A DNA stretch of 21,863 nt from Saccoglossus kowalevskii (GCF_000003605.2 NW_003140811.1:1362968-1384830); one strand, 5' to 3'; positions 7,941 to 18,602 are shown, counted from the first letter of the stretch. The notes: generated by a model from the letters alone, not told the origin. Program-made: numbers and translations.

Positions 7941-10530
7941 TATACAGAACGTCATTTCTTACACGCAAATGATCAAATGTAGACCAACACGTTTTAGATG
8001 TCCTAGGTTCGATGGCAGTAATAGGGGAGGAATTGTACCAGCAGTAGTGGCCAGAAGACCCCCAACTGCTGACGACAGTGACTTCAATTCATGCATGTGG
8101 CCGGGATGAAAATTATAGAAAGTACGTGTGTTTAGTCATAAGTCATTATGTTGGTGGCCTGCAGTACTTAAAAAATAAGACGTTGTTGTTCTGAGTGTAA
8201 ATGTCAGTGGTCGACAATTCATGCAACCATTATATTTCGCTTGACAATTCAGTTTTTTTCACCTTTGTAGCATTCCCATTTTATGTTGCTTTTTAATTCA
8301 ATTAGGTGTCAAGTTGGTTTTGATTCTCAGTGTTTTCTTTTTTCTTAATGTGCTAGGTTAACGCTCTGATAGTATTATGATATAATGACATGGGATACTT
8401 ATAAAATAATATACAATATACTGTCAAAACACACATAATGTGTCAGGCGCCTGCTTCGGAGTGTGCATTTCTGCTGCGATCGCGTCAAAAAATAATCAAC
8501 ATTTCACAAGTTTTCTTGGAACAAAATATAGCACACCGAATCCATTCGTCTCCGAAAATAAAAAATATCCTCGCCATTAAAGATGCAAGTGAGTGATATT
8601 TTACTCAAACATCAAAAAAACTACAGACACAACAACACAGATCCATTAATTGTACATTAATCTACTGCGACTTCGAAAATGTCAAAAGACAAAAGAAATA
8701 CAACATCAGTAAATGATTTCTACGTTTGAATTACCCGCCACTTGACAAATATTTATTAATTATTCTAATAGTGTTACTGACATAATATCTTACATGTGTG
8801 GGTGTTTGTTTCAAAGGCTAAAGGTCCTCTAAAAGCGGGACAGGGATAATATGCAAATTTATAGTGAAATGTAAGATGCTTGCATCTGCTCAACCCCTAA
8901 AATCATACACAACTGTATTCAAATTGAACCAAAACAACTACGATACTAATTAACTACTTTGGCTAGAGTTACTGTGGACAGAAACAAAAACTTGTCGCCA
9001 CGCCTTTGCCGAGGTTGCAAGAAACAGTCTGGAAGTTTTAAGAAAATGATGCAAACGTGAATAAAGGGCCGGTATTTTGACACATTCGTCAACGAATATT
9101 TATTCAATATGAACCAATATATGTATTCAAACGACCTTCCACTAAACGGCGAAGCCTTGAGGTAGGATTTGAACTTGGTTTTATAATAATTCAGTGTAAC
9201 AATTGTCTATATCTCCATAATAAACATAAGGTTATTGGCATAATCCAGTAAATAACACTGTCTTGAGATGGTTTACAAGACCTGTTAGGAACTCATGAAA
9301 AAGCATACTTAAAGCCAATGCACATTTCCTAACATTCATAACATGCATCAATATGCCCAGATCACTAGATAAGCATAATAATATACACAAAAACAAGCAA
9401 TATTTTCAGATTTATACCTTTAATTACACAATTTGAACTTTTTCTATTGTTTTAAGATGGAAGCCCTCTTGGTCTTGTTGGAAAAATAACAGATACATCA
9501 ATTACCTTAAAGAAGGGTTTTGTGACATTTTCGAATAAAACATTCTCTGTCTGTTGTCTCGTTCAGAACAGTAATTTAGCTTATATATTTCAAAAGACTA
9601 AGTATAGAGGTACAAGTTCGCACAAACTGGACAGTTATTGTTTACATAAATATCACGTGACATCAGAAATGGCGAACCTTGTAAAAATGATTGCGAGAGC
9701 ACACTGCGGAATTTCCTGGTGAAATTTAACGTTATGCATTGTCCGTAATCAAGTCCATTGAAATGTGTCCGGCCCGGTAATCAAAAGACCTATTATTCCG
9801 ATTTCTGTGCAGGTTTGTTTTTTTGTCCTCAAATTGTTTCATACTTGGCACCTTTAACAGACTATTATTCTGTGACAAAGCATTTTCTTTAAAACCCAAA
9901 CATATTTCGCACCATCATTATCTTTTGAACGATAACTGCGAGATTGAATGTCCTAGTCCGAACGCGCTTGATTTGGCGGCGGTCCCAATGAGTCGTACTC
10001 AATCAAAACTTCAACTCGAGAAAAACGCGAAAAACAGTTTAGGTTAATAAAACACTGTAGATTTGCTGCATTATTATAAATATACACCAAAAATGGCCAA
10101 ACATATTAACCACTGATATCATAGAACTCATAACGAGTGTCAGATCATGAATAATTTCAAGCTCGAGCGTGAAAAATGAAGAAAACTGCTGGCATTTGAG
10201 TCCGTACTGCAGGATCGTTCGGGTTTCCATTGTTATGCAAACGAAAAACAAGGAATAATCCTCTGACAAACATTACTGTCCCACTGTACACGCTGACAGT
10301 TTACAAACAAGCTAATCCTTCAAGTGTCTCTGATAAGAGATCTAATAAAACGGTTTTCTTGGTGAAACAAAATGGCCGATGTTTGAAAAAAAAATTGCTG
10401 TTTCAGACACTGAGTGGCAGATTTTTTTTGCCTCATCTTTCTTTCTTTTCTTCGCCATTGCGTTAGACAAAATAGTATTAGTAAAATTGATTTGGAAAAT
10501 AAAACGATTTAAAAGAAAGTTGCGCAAAGT
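7941..10530. other. Intergenic, no gene recognised
   Basis: I read both strands and found only short open frames with no family-like features (for example 9,522-9,722, 9,823-10,047 and 10,039-10,269). Base composition is AT-rich and unremarkable, with a GC-richer spot near 9,955-10,030 including TTTGGCGG, an E2F-like octamer. An unsplit protein gene of ordinary size is excluded; small exons cannot be. Confidence 0.55.
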
Positions 10531-10539
10531 TACAGTACC

Positions 10540-10690
10540 TATTTCGCACAACCTCCCGCCCGCTTCCGATTTCCAAACACCTTTTTCTCTCGCTTTTGCG
10601 ACTGCTTGTTGAATTCGACCAGACAATTTCCGCGTAAACCCCGAAATATCACCGCCCACCTGCTCGCTCGCGCGCATTTAAAATTCGGAC
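10540..10690. promoter_or_regulatory. CpG-rich patch, promoter-like
   Basis: CpG dinucleotides cluster here (CTCGCTCGCGCGCATTT, TTCCGCGTAAACCCCG, CTTTTGCGACTG), in contrast to the CpG-poor surroundings. Both strands stay open across it: minus-strand frames span 10,342-10,677 and 10,539-10,763. That is expected of GC-rich DNA and does not by itself show coding. A minus-strand transcript start with a first exon ending at AATAG|GTACTG (about 10,535) is possible, but no downstream exon was found. Confidence 0.35.
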
Positions 10691-11002
10691 TAATAGAAAA
10701 ATGTCCGAGGTTCACATTGTCTTCCTGGTTTTTATGAATGTTGAACAGCTGACAACAGTTCAAATACTTTTTGTTTTAACTATCTATAATTATATGCACG
10801 CAATCTGACCCTTTGACCTCGATTTGGCTTGGACTGAATATTTGTAATATTCTGACATGAAATACAAAATGTATTTCAACACAAGTACGACATGGTTGTC
10901 TGGGTTTTCTTTCCTGATTGTTGGGTCTTCGCAATGTGTTTTGTATAATTATTGTTGTTTTCCCCCGAGGCGAAGACAAGCTGAAGGACCATGAAGCTAA
11001 AT

Positions 11003-11010
11003 GGCAGTTC
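11003..11010. repeat. Left 8-bp target-site duplication (GGCAGTTC)
   Basis: An exact copy of GGCAGTTC directly abuts the left end of the hAT element at 11,011. The other copy is at 11,743-11,750. Confidence 0.9.
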
Positions 11011-11742
11011 CAGGGGGGGATTGGCACGAGAGGGCGCCATCTGATCTGAATGGAACGTTTCGACGTCAGTCGTCCGTAGCCCATCGTCAAGCAACAACGT
11101 CCCGTTTACGAACAGATAAAATAATTTCAGCCATTCCTTTACAGAATAATCCTCAACAAAACTTAGAAACATTTCATAGACAAATACAGGCTCCAAAATT
11201 ATGTCTATTTCAAAACAATTCAACCAACAACCAGTTTGACGCCACAATTTCTTGCTGGAGCCCGAGTTCTACGCGTGATTTTATTGCGTTCAAATCTGTT
11301 CCATTTCAAACTGCGCATGCACACACACTGTGGTTCATTGAAATGCATACTAATTAGGTAACTTGTCACTGATAAAAGTCACCGAAAACATTTTGAGCAA
11401 TTTGAGCAATAGTACTAGAGTGAAATATAAACGTGCCTCTGCATTCTCCATGAATTTCATAACTTGCTATGATCATGGTAAAGAGAAAACCTGTGTTTAC
11501 TTTCAATAGTTAGCTGGAGTCTGATTGAAAATGTGTCTCAAAAATTACCTTTACATCATTTTTCCGATTATTTTTTCAGCTCGTAACGATAGAATCAATC
11601 AATTTAGAACTAACATGTATGCTGTCGGAAAGCATTTTGGCACAATTTTACTGAAAAGACGAGTTTTTCATTGCTCATGAATATTAATTTATGCAAATGA
11701 GACGAGTATTTCAACCAATCGTGTCATGCAACTCCCCCCCTG
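11011..11742. mobile_element. Non-autonomous hAT transposon (732 bp)
   Basis: The left end is CAGGGGGGGA and the right end is its exact reverse complement, TCCCCCCCTG. The next ten bases of the two ends agree at about six positions. Both sides are flanked by the identical octamer GGCAGTTC. Ends of the form CAGGG...CCCTG together with an 8-bp target duplication are the signature of the hAT superfamily. The interior has no transposase-like frame; the open frames at 11,001-11,357 (plus) and 10,876-11,247 (minus) run across the element border and show no hAT dimerisation or BED motifs. The perfect target duplication suggests a fairly recent insertion. Confidence 0.9.
11025..11037 (+). promoter_or_regulatory. 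CTCF-like core motif inside the hAT element
   Basis: CACGAGAGGGCGC matches the bilaterian CTCF core CACNAGNGGGCGC at every fixed position and lies 15-27 bp from the left end of the hAT element. It overlaps the palindrome GGCGCC. CTCF is conserved in most bilaterians, but binding here is not shown. Confidence 0.4.
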
Positions 11743-11750
11743 GGCAGTTC
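11743..11750. repeat. Right 8-bp target-site duplication (GGCAGTTC)
   Basis: An exact copy of the octamer found at 11,003-11,010, directly after the right end of the hAT element. Confidence 0.9.
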
Positions 11751-13084
11751 CATGCATGGGCTGAGTGAAAGGAAATATTTTTAAGTCTAAACCTTTGTTT
11801 ATTTGTTAATTTTACATGTGCTTTTCATGACAGTATGTCTTAAATATCTAGAAAAATCTCGCAATTCATGGGGATCATGTTCGTAATTTGTGGGCTGAAA
11901 CCCCAAATAATTAAACAAGTATTATTATTATAATATATATTTTATTTTACATCGCAAACCTACAACAGAGCTAGAGTTGTTCGCGGTGAAGACGATGCAA
12001 TTTCATCTAGCCATTTCTTACCTTGAAATAAAAAAAAAAAAATTCGAAGAGCATCGGGGAAAATATTAAAAATCATTCTTATCAAGCGCTTGCTTTATTT
12101 TATTCGAATCCATGAAATTCACGAGTTTTTTTTTTTTTTTTCATTTGTTGGCAACTTCCGCGCTAAAAAAGATTGAAAATGTGAGCGTGGTTCTTTTGCG
12201 AGTTCCTGTTTATAATACGGACAAATATGTTTCTGTGACCCAGGTCGTGCATCGATTATGTGAGTTTCAGCCAATCAGTGATATTGTAACAAAGCATATT
12301 TGACGCTAATTGAAGGGTCGTCGTACCATCCAATTTCCGGCGTCGATTCACATAGTGTTTTTGTGCTGTGACAAGCTTCAAAATTATTCGCTGAAAAACA
12401 TCGGTATATTTTGACAAACGGATGGATTTTGACCCCAGTTCAAAAAGAAAATACTAGACTGAGATACATTAGAGTCCACGGCGAATCAGTTTTCACTGCA
12501 AGTTGGGAAATAAAGTAAACCAGAGTAGGGTCGATGATTTTAAGCCCTGGGGGACTTCCGTGTGAATCCTGAGTTTCGAATTGTTCATCGACTGGCCATC
12601 AAATATTTATGGCTATAACTAAATTTGACACGTTTTTTTTTTTAAGCCCAATAAATTATTCATACATGTCAAGCTCGATTCGATTTGTTTAAAACATGTG
12701 GCCGTTTTTAGCCGAAAATATTTTTTTGTGGGAACACTTTTACGGTAAGTATACGGTATAGACTGAACTCATTCTGAATCAATGATCGTGACTTATTTTT
12801 GAAAATTGAATGTCAAATTTTACCAGACCGACCGACGTGGATTTGGTATCGTTATTTTTGAAATTAATCATTAACATTTCCTTGTTTCTCTACTCTGTCA
12901 AAATGAGTTACCCATGCTTTTTTCACGTAACTGTCTCATTAAAATAATATAAAATATTACATCTAGAACAAGCACCCAAAACACGTAACAAGAGGTCCAG
13001 TTGCTTTCACGATACAAGTGTCATATAACTATGAGATTTAAAGTGTCGTTCAGAATGTTCACACTTTACTATCAAAACCACCAT
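11751..13084. other. Intergenic, no gene recognised
   Basis: AT-rich DNA with homopolymer runs (poly-A near 12,030-12,042, poly-T near 12,126-12,141). The open frame at 12,112-12,303 starts within the poly-T tract and resembles nothing known. No element ends or exon-like stretches were found. Confidence 0.55.
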
Positions 13085-13345
13085 TTGGACCACTCACGTG
13101 CCAGTGATCAGTGTTTGGGCGAGCGGTCGGTGTTTCAATAAGCGAGCGAGCGAGCGAAAAAAAAAAACGCGATTAAAATGCGGTCGGTATCCGGTCGGAC
13201 AAGACCGCGTGGTCGGAAATTAAGCGGTAGATGTAAAAGCGGAAGGTTGGGCGAAATGAGTACTGTATGCCCGGACTGTATGACCATGTTTCTCCGACCA
13301 TGTAGTACGTCCATGCTCCGACGAAGTCTCGACTGACAATAATGC
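13085..13345. other. CpG-rich patch with (GAGC)n microsatellite
   Basis: The segment contains a short GCGAGCGAGCGAGCG run (13,141-13,156) followed by poly-A, then several CGGTCGG and CCGACCATG words. CpG is far denser than in the flanks. The repeated CGGTCGG/CCGACC words in both orientations suggest either an unmethylated regulatory patch or a decayed element; I cannot tell which. A minus-strand open frame (13,173-13,397) has no recognisable features. Confidence 0.35.
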
Positions 13346-14039
13346 TGACAATGGACGTTAGATAAACACGCATTGTTTGCAACGGAAAGCTTATCACCCG
13401 TTATATCAGAATCGTCAACAACAGAGTATACAGATAAGATGTTATCATTTTAACCCTTTCGAAGATAAACATTATGCAAATATCCACGAAACGGCAGTTG
13501 TAGTCTTTTCTGCTAGCGCTTTAAAACACTAATTTAAGCAACGTTATTTCACAATTTCGATCTTTTGTAAACCTGGGATGATGTATCAAGGTCTAGGGTA
13601 ACCGTTTAATCAATTTTTGAAAAATCAAGAAAAACGTGAAAATTTCCCTTCTCGCTACCTTAACAAGACAATATACACTGTTCACTGTCTTAAGTCTATT
13701 GACATATATTTAGAAAGATAAAAATTTGAATATACACACTACATCACTGACCACACCCAACATATAGACTTGCAAGGAACAGCACTCAATAAACAGAATT
13801 AATTTTTATAAACAAGTTATTGTTAATGACATAGTCCCCATTGAAATTAGGGAAATGTTATTCATGCCAAGAATAAATTAATATGAACCAACAGCATATT
13901 TAATAATTTAGAGTGAATAATTGGCTGTTTTAGTATCAACAGAAATCAGATGCATTACCGGTAAATGACTTAACATCGTAATGTATGATAGGATATGCTA
14001 TTCATGCATCCTACTGAATTTCATTTGTCCAGACTCAAG
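13346..14039. other. Intergenic, no gene recognised
   Basis: AT-rich, no protein-like frame and no clear repeat ends on either strand. Confidence 0.5.
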
Positions 14040-14880
14040 TACAGGGATACAAAACGAATCATCATGGACATGTATCTCAACATGTATGTTTGTATCAAAT
14101 TTGAAATCGGACAAATCCTGTCCAAGATACCACATTCTCAACAAGATGGATGCTGATCATGGAACAAAGGGACATGAACATGTATTCCTATATGTATGAC
14201 GTATGTGCCAAATATGATTGAAAATTGTTCCCAAACCTTAGAGATATAGTAGCATGGTCAAAAAGCAAGATAGCCACCAGTCAGCCATCTTTGATCTGAT
14301 TGTAAAACCAATTGTCATGGACAGGTAATAAAAAATGTATGCACCAATTGTGAACAAAGACTGACAAAGCATGCATAAGATACATTTTCAAATAACAAAA
14401 TGGCTTACAGTCGGCCATGGATTGAATCAGTAAATACATGTGCATATGACCCTGATAAAGTACTAGGCACATGCAAAGAATGTATACAAGTCCCTGTTTC
14501 GAAATAATGGCACCTCTAGGCATGATGAAAGTTAACAAAAAATCTGATATTTCATACTTGTTAACAGATGACTGAGTAAAGGTCCAACTTTAAATTTTAT
14601 ATATTTGCAGATTTTTAATAGTTTTTATTACAAGTTGCAATGTTGTAACATAACTTAAGCAATTAAAGGTAATAATTAAAGTTTTGCAAAGCACATTTCA
14701 TTATTCATTTCATTTAAAGGAAACATCAATCCAAACAACATAATGACCTCTAAAGTAAATGCTCCACAAATGTAGGCGAATGCAATTTACAGTATTTTTA
14801 TATCACTTTTCATCAGTATTATGTAGTCAGCCATCTTGATTTTCAAGCAAAGGATTATGGGTAAAGTATGACATCATAGA
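14040..14880. repeat. Degenerate repeat family, several units
   Basis: Related words recur in the same orientation. ATCATGGACATGTATCTC (about 14,060), ATCATGGAACAAAGGGACAT (about 14,156) and TTGTCATGGACAGGTAAT (about 14,313) line up, as do the following ACATGTAT... and GTRYCAAATWTGA words. A second motif, AGTC[A/G]GCCAT followed by CTTTGAT or a variant, appears near 14,279, 14,409 and 14,826. The units are too diverged for a precise period (about 90-150 bp). The open frames at 13,981-14,199 (plus) and 14,281-14,538 (minus) follow from this repetitive sequence and are not genes. Confidence 0.5.
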
Positions 14881-15632
14881 ATCTGATAGTTTTAAACCAT
14901 AAATGCTGATGGATGTAAATATTGTAATTAAAAGTTGCATCATTTCTGTTTCGTCATTGTAAAAGTGTTGAGGAAATCAAAGGCTATGCAACTCATTTCA
15001 CAATTTGAATTCCACCAAAAAAGACGTACTATCCAGTACTTGATTAAGCACCCACCCCTTAAAAATACAATTACAAGAACTGAGAACCCTGGGCATGAGT
15101 GCGGTTGATAGATGTTTCTCTTAGTGCAGGAAATACAGAATGTAAAAATAGTAGCTTATGGCTTGTTATATATAAATAAAAAACAAAACAAATTTATGAA
15201 ACTACTGAAGCTGATGATTATCACTTAGTCTTTTGTTATTAGTTGCAATCGGCAGTAATAATCGCAGTAACTGCATACTGACATGTGACATCATTGGAAA
15301 ATTGAGCTACATGAAAAAAATATGTGAATGCATATGAAACAAATATGTAAATTATTAAGCAAATAACACCGAATAAACGGCATGGTAAATACTATTTCAA
15401 ATCAAAGTAAACACGTACTGCATGCGCGACTTGAATCAGCGATCATGTGCAGCACCTAATCGCTTAGCTTCACGTCACTACATGTCTTCGCCTCTGCCAC
15501 CCCCCAAAAAGGATGCTTAATAACCAAGCTTATTACATGCAGAGAGCATGAAACTCATCCATGTAAATTATTAATCACATATCAATTCAATTTAATTAGA
15601 TAGTGGTTTCACAAGATTCCTACACATGTATT
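14881..15632. other. Intergenic, no gene recognised
   Basis: AT-rich with no supported feature. It is the space downstream (3') of the minus-strand gene that ends at 15,990. Confidence 0.5.
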
Positions 15633-15638
15633 TTTATT
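15633..15638 (-). terminator. Candidate AATAAA polyadenylation signal
   Basis: AATAAA on the minus strand, about 350 bp after the stop codon at 15,990-15,992. A nearer ATTAAA variant lies at 15,880-15,885. Either could end the transcript; the sequence does not decide. Confidence 0.35.
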
Positions 15639-15879
15639 TGTATTGATCATCACATATCAAGAAAATCAAAAATCAAAAAAAAAATCAAATTAATAATTAT
15701 AATAAAAATTGAGTAGACAATAATGAGATATGTATCATTCTTGAAAAGTGATGCATCACATTTTAGGGTAATTAACATAAACTACACCATGGACACAATT
15801 TGTAATTTCTCTCACTCATAAATTTTTTTTGGATACAACAAACAATAGGCAAGTATTTGTTGTGTAGTAAGTCCCAAAA

Positions 15880-15885
15880 TTTAAT
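15880..15885 (-). terminator. Candidate ATTAAA polyadenylation signal
   Basis: The commonest AATAAA variant on the minus strand, about 105 bp downstream of the stop of the terminal exon. It competes with AATAAA at 15,633-15,638. Confidence 0.3.
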
Positions 15886-15989
15886 CTGCGTATCATTACA
15901 AACGAGAGACCTTGTTTGAAATTTAGGGTCAATCTCTTATCTTGCATTTCTAAGGAAGCAGAATTGTGGTTAACGCAATCCCCAGTTTT

Positions 15990-16184
15990 TTAATCCTCGT
16001 CTGATGAAAAAAATCCAGGTTCATCTTGTCGGTATACAACTTTGGGTAGTCTGGTAACTCTAGAATTGATATCAATGGCAGTCTTTACTATTGCTTGTAC
16101 ACTTTCAGATGCAGGAGATATAACAGGTGTGTTACTACGACTACGGCGACTCCGCAGGTTGTAAGAAATATTTGGGTTTGAATA
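15990..16184 (-). CDS. Unknown Ser/Thr-rich protein, terminal exon
   Basis: The exon encodes 64 residues and a TAA stop. It starts YSNPNISYNLRSRRSRSNTP, continues VISPASESVQAIVKTAID, and ends in an acidic FFSSDED. The acceptor is near ideal: a long T run followed by TAG. It is entered in phase 0, which fits the CAG|GTAGAA donor of the exon at 17,040-17,146. The basic LRSRRSRS run followed by an acidic tail looks like a nuclear regulatory protein, but I do not recognise the family. The longer open frame at 16,088-16,360 in another phase is a shadow that reads through the acceptor. Confidence 0.7.
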   Translation of the reverse strand, partial: YSNPNISYNLRSRRSRSNTPVISPASESVQAIVKTAIDINSRVTRLPKVVYRQDEPGFFSSDED

Positions 16185-17039
16185 CTAAAAAAAAAAATAA
16201 GAAAGCAAATAGATAAGTTATAGTTACATGTATTGCACTGTGACAATGTAAAGATGATAGGTGAGGAAATAGAAATCAGATTGAGATCAAGTAAAACTAA
16301 TTTATATGTAACTAGTTTTTTAATTTGTGAAAATGGCTGCATGTAGGGAAAACAAGTCAAGGTAGCCCTATTTTGTATTTGATGGAATTTTTAACTTAAC
16401 AAAAATATTTTTAGTGCCTTTACTATCGTTTCAGTCATTCTTTGAACAATATTGTTTATGTAAAAGTTGCTGCACTGCTGTTAGTTATTATCAACATTGC
16501 TAGTAAATTCACAGAAAGTGCTTTGAGTGTCATCATGATGAACTACATGTATGAACAGTAATCAGCCAAATACTTTCCCAACCTAAAATGTATCGTGTTC
16601 TGATGAATTTATTTATAATTTGAATAAAGCTTGATAAAATGACTAAAACGAAATTAATTTTAAATATCCATGTCAATTATTCTACATTACAATTATCCAA
16701 TTACTTTTCCAACCTAAAATATATTTTTCTGATAAATTTATTTATAATTTGAATAAAGCTTCCTATAATGACTGAAACGATATTAAAATATCCATGTCAA
16801 TTATTCTACATTTCAATTATCGTTTAAGCAGTGCTGTTTTATGTCCAGTACGTAATAATCATTTTGTTCTTTTCAATTAGAATAACGGATTGACATTATA
16901 CAAAATAATAAAAGTTGTTACACAATGGGACCCACGTTAAATACGACATGCAGCGACAGTTATGACTTTTATTATACAAGACTGTCGCAGACAATGGCTC
17001 TCAGTAGTAATTAAACAGTCAAAATACTACTCTTTCTAC
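16185..17039 (-). other. Last intron of the unknown gene
   Basis: Bounded by a GTAGAA donor (17,034-17,039) and a poly-T/TAG acceptor. It is AT-rich and contains the 131-bp tandem duplication at 16,571-16,822. Confidence 0.65.
16571..16822. repeat. Tandem duplication, two ~125-131 bp copies
   Basis: Copy 1 begins TACTTTCCCAACCTAAAAT at 16,571 and copy 2 begins TACTTTTCCAACCTAAAAT at 16,702. Both continue through TTTATTTATAATTTGAATAA, then AGCTT, and both end with ATCCATGTCAATTATTCTAC and a CAATTAT tail. The copies differ by substitutions and a few small indels, so this is an old local duplication inside an intron. No coding capacity. Confidence 0.9.
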
Positions 17040-17146
17040 CTGTGGCGTTGTCTGTCTTGATTTTGTTTTGCGTCCTTTGGGTCGTCCCTTTCTTTTGCTT
17101 CCTTTCTTTGGATCTATCGATGGTTGCTTGATAACGCCCAAACTAC
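17040..17146 (-). CDS. Unknown Ser/Thr-rich protein, basic exon
   Basis: The exon encodes about 35 residues: SLGVIKQPSIDPKKGS followed by KRKGRPKGRKTKSRQTTPQ. The GRPKGRK core flanked by Lys/Arg is AT-hook-like and would also serve as a nuclear localisation signal. The acceptor is TTTCCAG|GTAG and the donor CAG|GTAGAA. The frame requires phase 1 on entry, which the exon at 18,302-18,602 provides, and phase 0 on exit, which the terminal exon requires. A nuclear, DNA-associated role is inferred from composition only. Confidence 0.7.
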
Positions 17147-18301
17147 CTGGAAATTACACAACAATCATTACTATATAACACTGTACAAAAGCAAGTACAC
17201 TTGCACTTCATCAGTTACAATTTGGCACATGTAGACAGCATACAATAGTATGCACATTTGGCTTAAAATAAATTTTAGTTGAGATGCGTTTAAGCAGACC
17301 CAATACACTGGTAGTACCACGGCTATTAGACAGTGCATTACACTTCGGGTAAATAAAGAAAGTGCTCACCAACTTGCATCTCATTTAATCATTTAATTTA
17401 CACGGGAACATCAAGCAAAGCTTAATCACTAATATGTAAGTTCATGTAAGCTCATCTGTGTATGATCTGAGAGAATCAAATGTTTGATCAGATCTAGCAA
17501 TACTTTAGGCAGCTTGATTGAGGAATTTTTTTTTATAAATTTCTTGTATGTCATAGTGCTGCAAATGCTACACTGAGGTCCTTTAGAATGGGTGCAAGTC
17601 TTATGAAATTTCTGGATGATTCCTACAATATTTTACCGGTACTTATGTAAAAAGAACATAATTGGACTTGTTAGGTTTTTATTTTCACTAATAAAAGAAA
17701 TCTGCTAAATTGAATCAATGTGCATGTAAACTAACTATAATCCTCATTGTTTCACTGGCAAATTAATGAATATGCTCAAAGGGTGACAATCGTCGTGCCG
17801 ATATGGGACTCATAGCGATGTATACATTGTTTATTTACATGAAATTCAAACACGCGCTGCGCAACGACCACCGCACTTTAAAACAGAGAAATTGAAAGGC
17901 ACTATAAATAAATGGTTTTACAGTAATTCAAAATGTGTTGTTCTTTGCAGGCCTTTATTTTGAAATACCATACATGCACTTTGAGCATTCGAACACCAAT
18001 GCAGCCTTTCAGCGTGAGCAATTTGCTACTCATTTAATCATGTTATCGTAAAATCTGTATTAGAAGATGCATCCCTAATAGAAGTCACTCCCATTATTTT
18101 TGAATAATTGAGAGCCAAAAATTCATCATTTCTTATATGTGTAGATTGCTCCAGTAGAAGCTGCATCCCCTCTATTGCATTGTACCATTTCAAAAGAAGA
18201 TTTCTAATACAGATTTTACAGTACTTTCCCTTCTACGTTTCAGTAATGGTATCTTGTACCACTCATAGAAATTAAACATTCTTACAAACTTAACCACTCA
18301 C
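17147..18301 (-). other. Intron of the unknown gene
   Basis: The donor is ACAA|GTGAGT at 18,296-18,301 and the acceptor is at 17,147. It is AT-rich. The only structured feature is the inverted-repeat element near 18,048-18,219. Confidence 0.6.
18046..18222. mobile_element. Foldback MITE with 18-bp perfect arms
   Basis: GTAAAATCTGTATTAGAA at 18,048-18,065 is perfectly inverted at 18,202-18,219. The right end continues CAGTA, so the element end reads TACTGTAAAA from outside in, as in the elements at 20,414 and 18,785. The interior (136 bp) is non-coding and holds two related words, GAAGATGCATCCC and GAAGCTGCATCCC. A TA target duplication is possible, but the left end is imperfect. Confidence 0.6.
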
Positions 18302-18602
18302 TTGTATTTGATATCATGCTTACTGACAGGTTATTTTCCTGATCAAAATTTGAGGAAGTCTTAGTTGTATCCTGGATTGGTGTACTACTCCTGGTGAGTT
18401 TTGCAACCGATTGGTTCAGTGTTGGCGTGCTGCTTCGACTGCTATGCTGGCTGCAACCATTTACAATGGTGACAAAACTGGCATCGCTATCACTGTCAGA
18501 CAGACCAGAATCACAATCCGAGAAGAAATCCGTTGGTGCTTTGTCTTTCCTTGCATCTACAACTGGAATGACAGTTTTAGGTAAATAGATTCTATTGCCA
18601 TC
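18302..18602 (-). CDS. Unknown Ser/Thr-rich protein, large acidic exon
   Basis: The exon encodes 100 residues beginning DGNRIYLPKTVIPVVDARKD. An acidic run, FFSDCDSGLSDSDSDASF, is followed by a Ser/Thr-rich tail with SRSSTP and TRSSTP. The start is fixed by an in-frame TAG just before the acceptor (ATTTTAG|GATGG), giving phase 0 entry. The donor ACAA|GTGAGT leaves phase 1, which joins the next exon as T-S-S-L-G. The acidic cluster is a good CK2-type substrate and the STP sites are proline-directed kinase targets (inference from motif only). The plus-strand open frame at 18,394-18,588 is its shadow. Confidence 0.72.

Noticed and set aside
8960-9060. Plus-strand peptide with SPRLCRGCKKQSGSF, resembling a Cys-rich zinc-finger-associated segment
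   Set aside because: Only one CxxC is present, the frame is open for about 30 codons and the flanks show no continuation. Too short to call even a pseudogene.
9522-9722. 66-codon plus-strand open frame
   Set aside because: No recognisable motif, no supporting splice or promoter context, and a length expected by chance in 22 kb.
10342-10677. 111-codon minus-strand open frame through the CpG-rich patch
   Set aside because: Overlapping frames are open on both strands, as expected from CpG-rich and A/T-run sequence. No domain-like pattern is present.
10876-11357. Open frames on both strands over the hAT left end
   Set aside because: They cross the transposon border and target duplication, so they cannot be old genes, and they show no transposase motifs.
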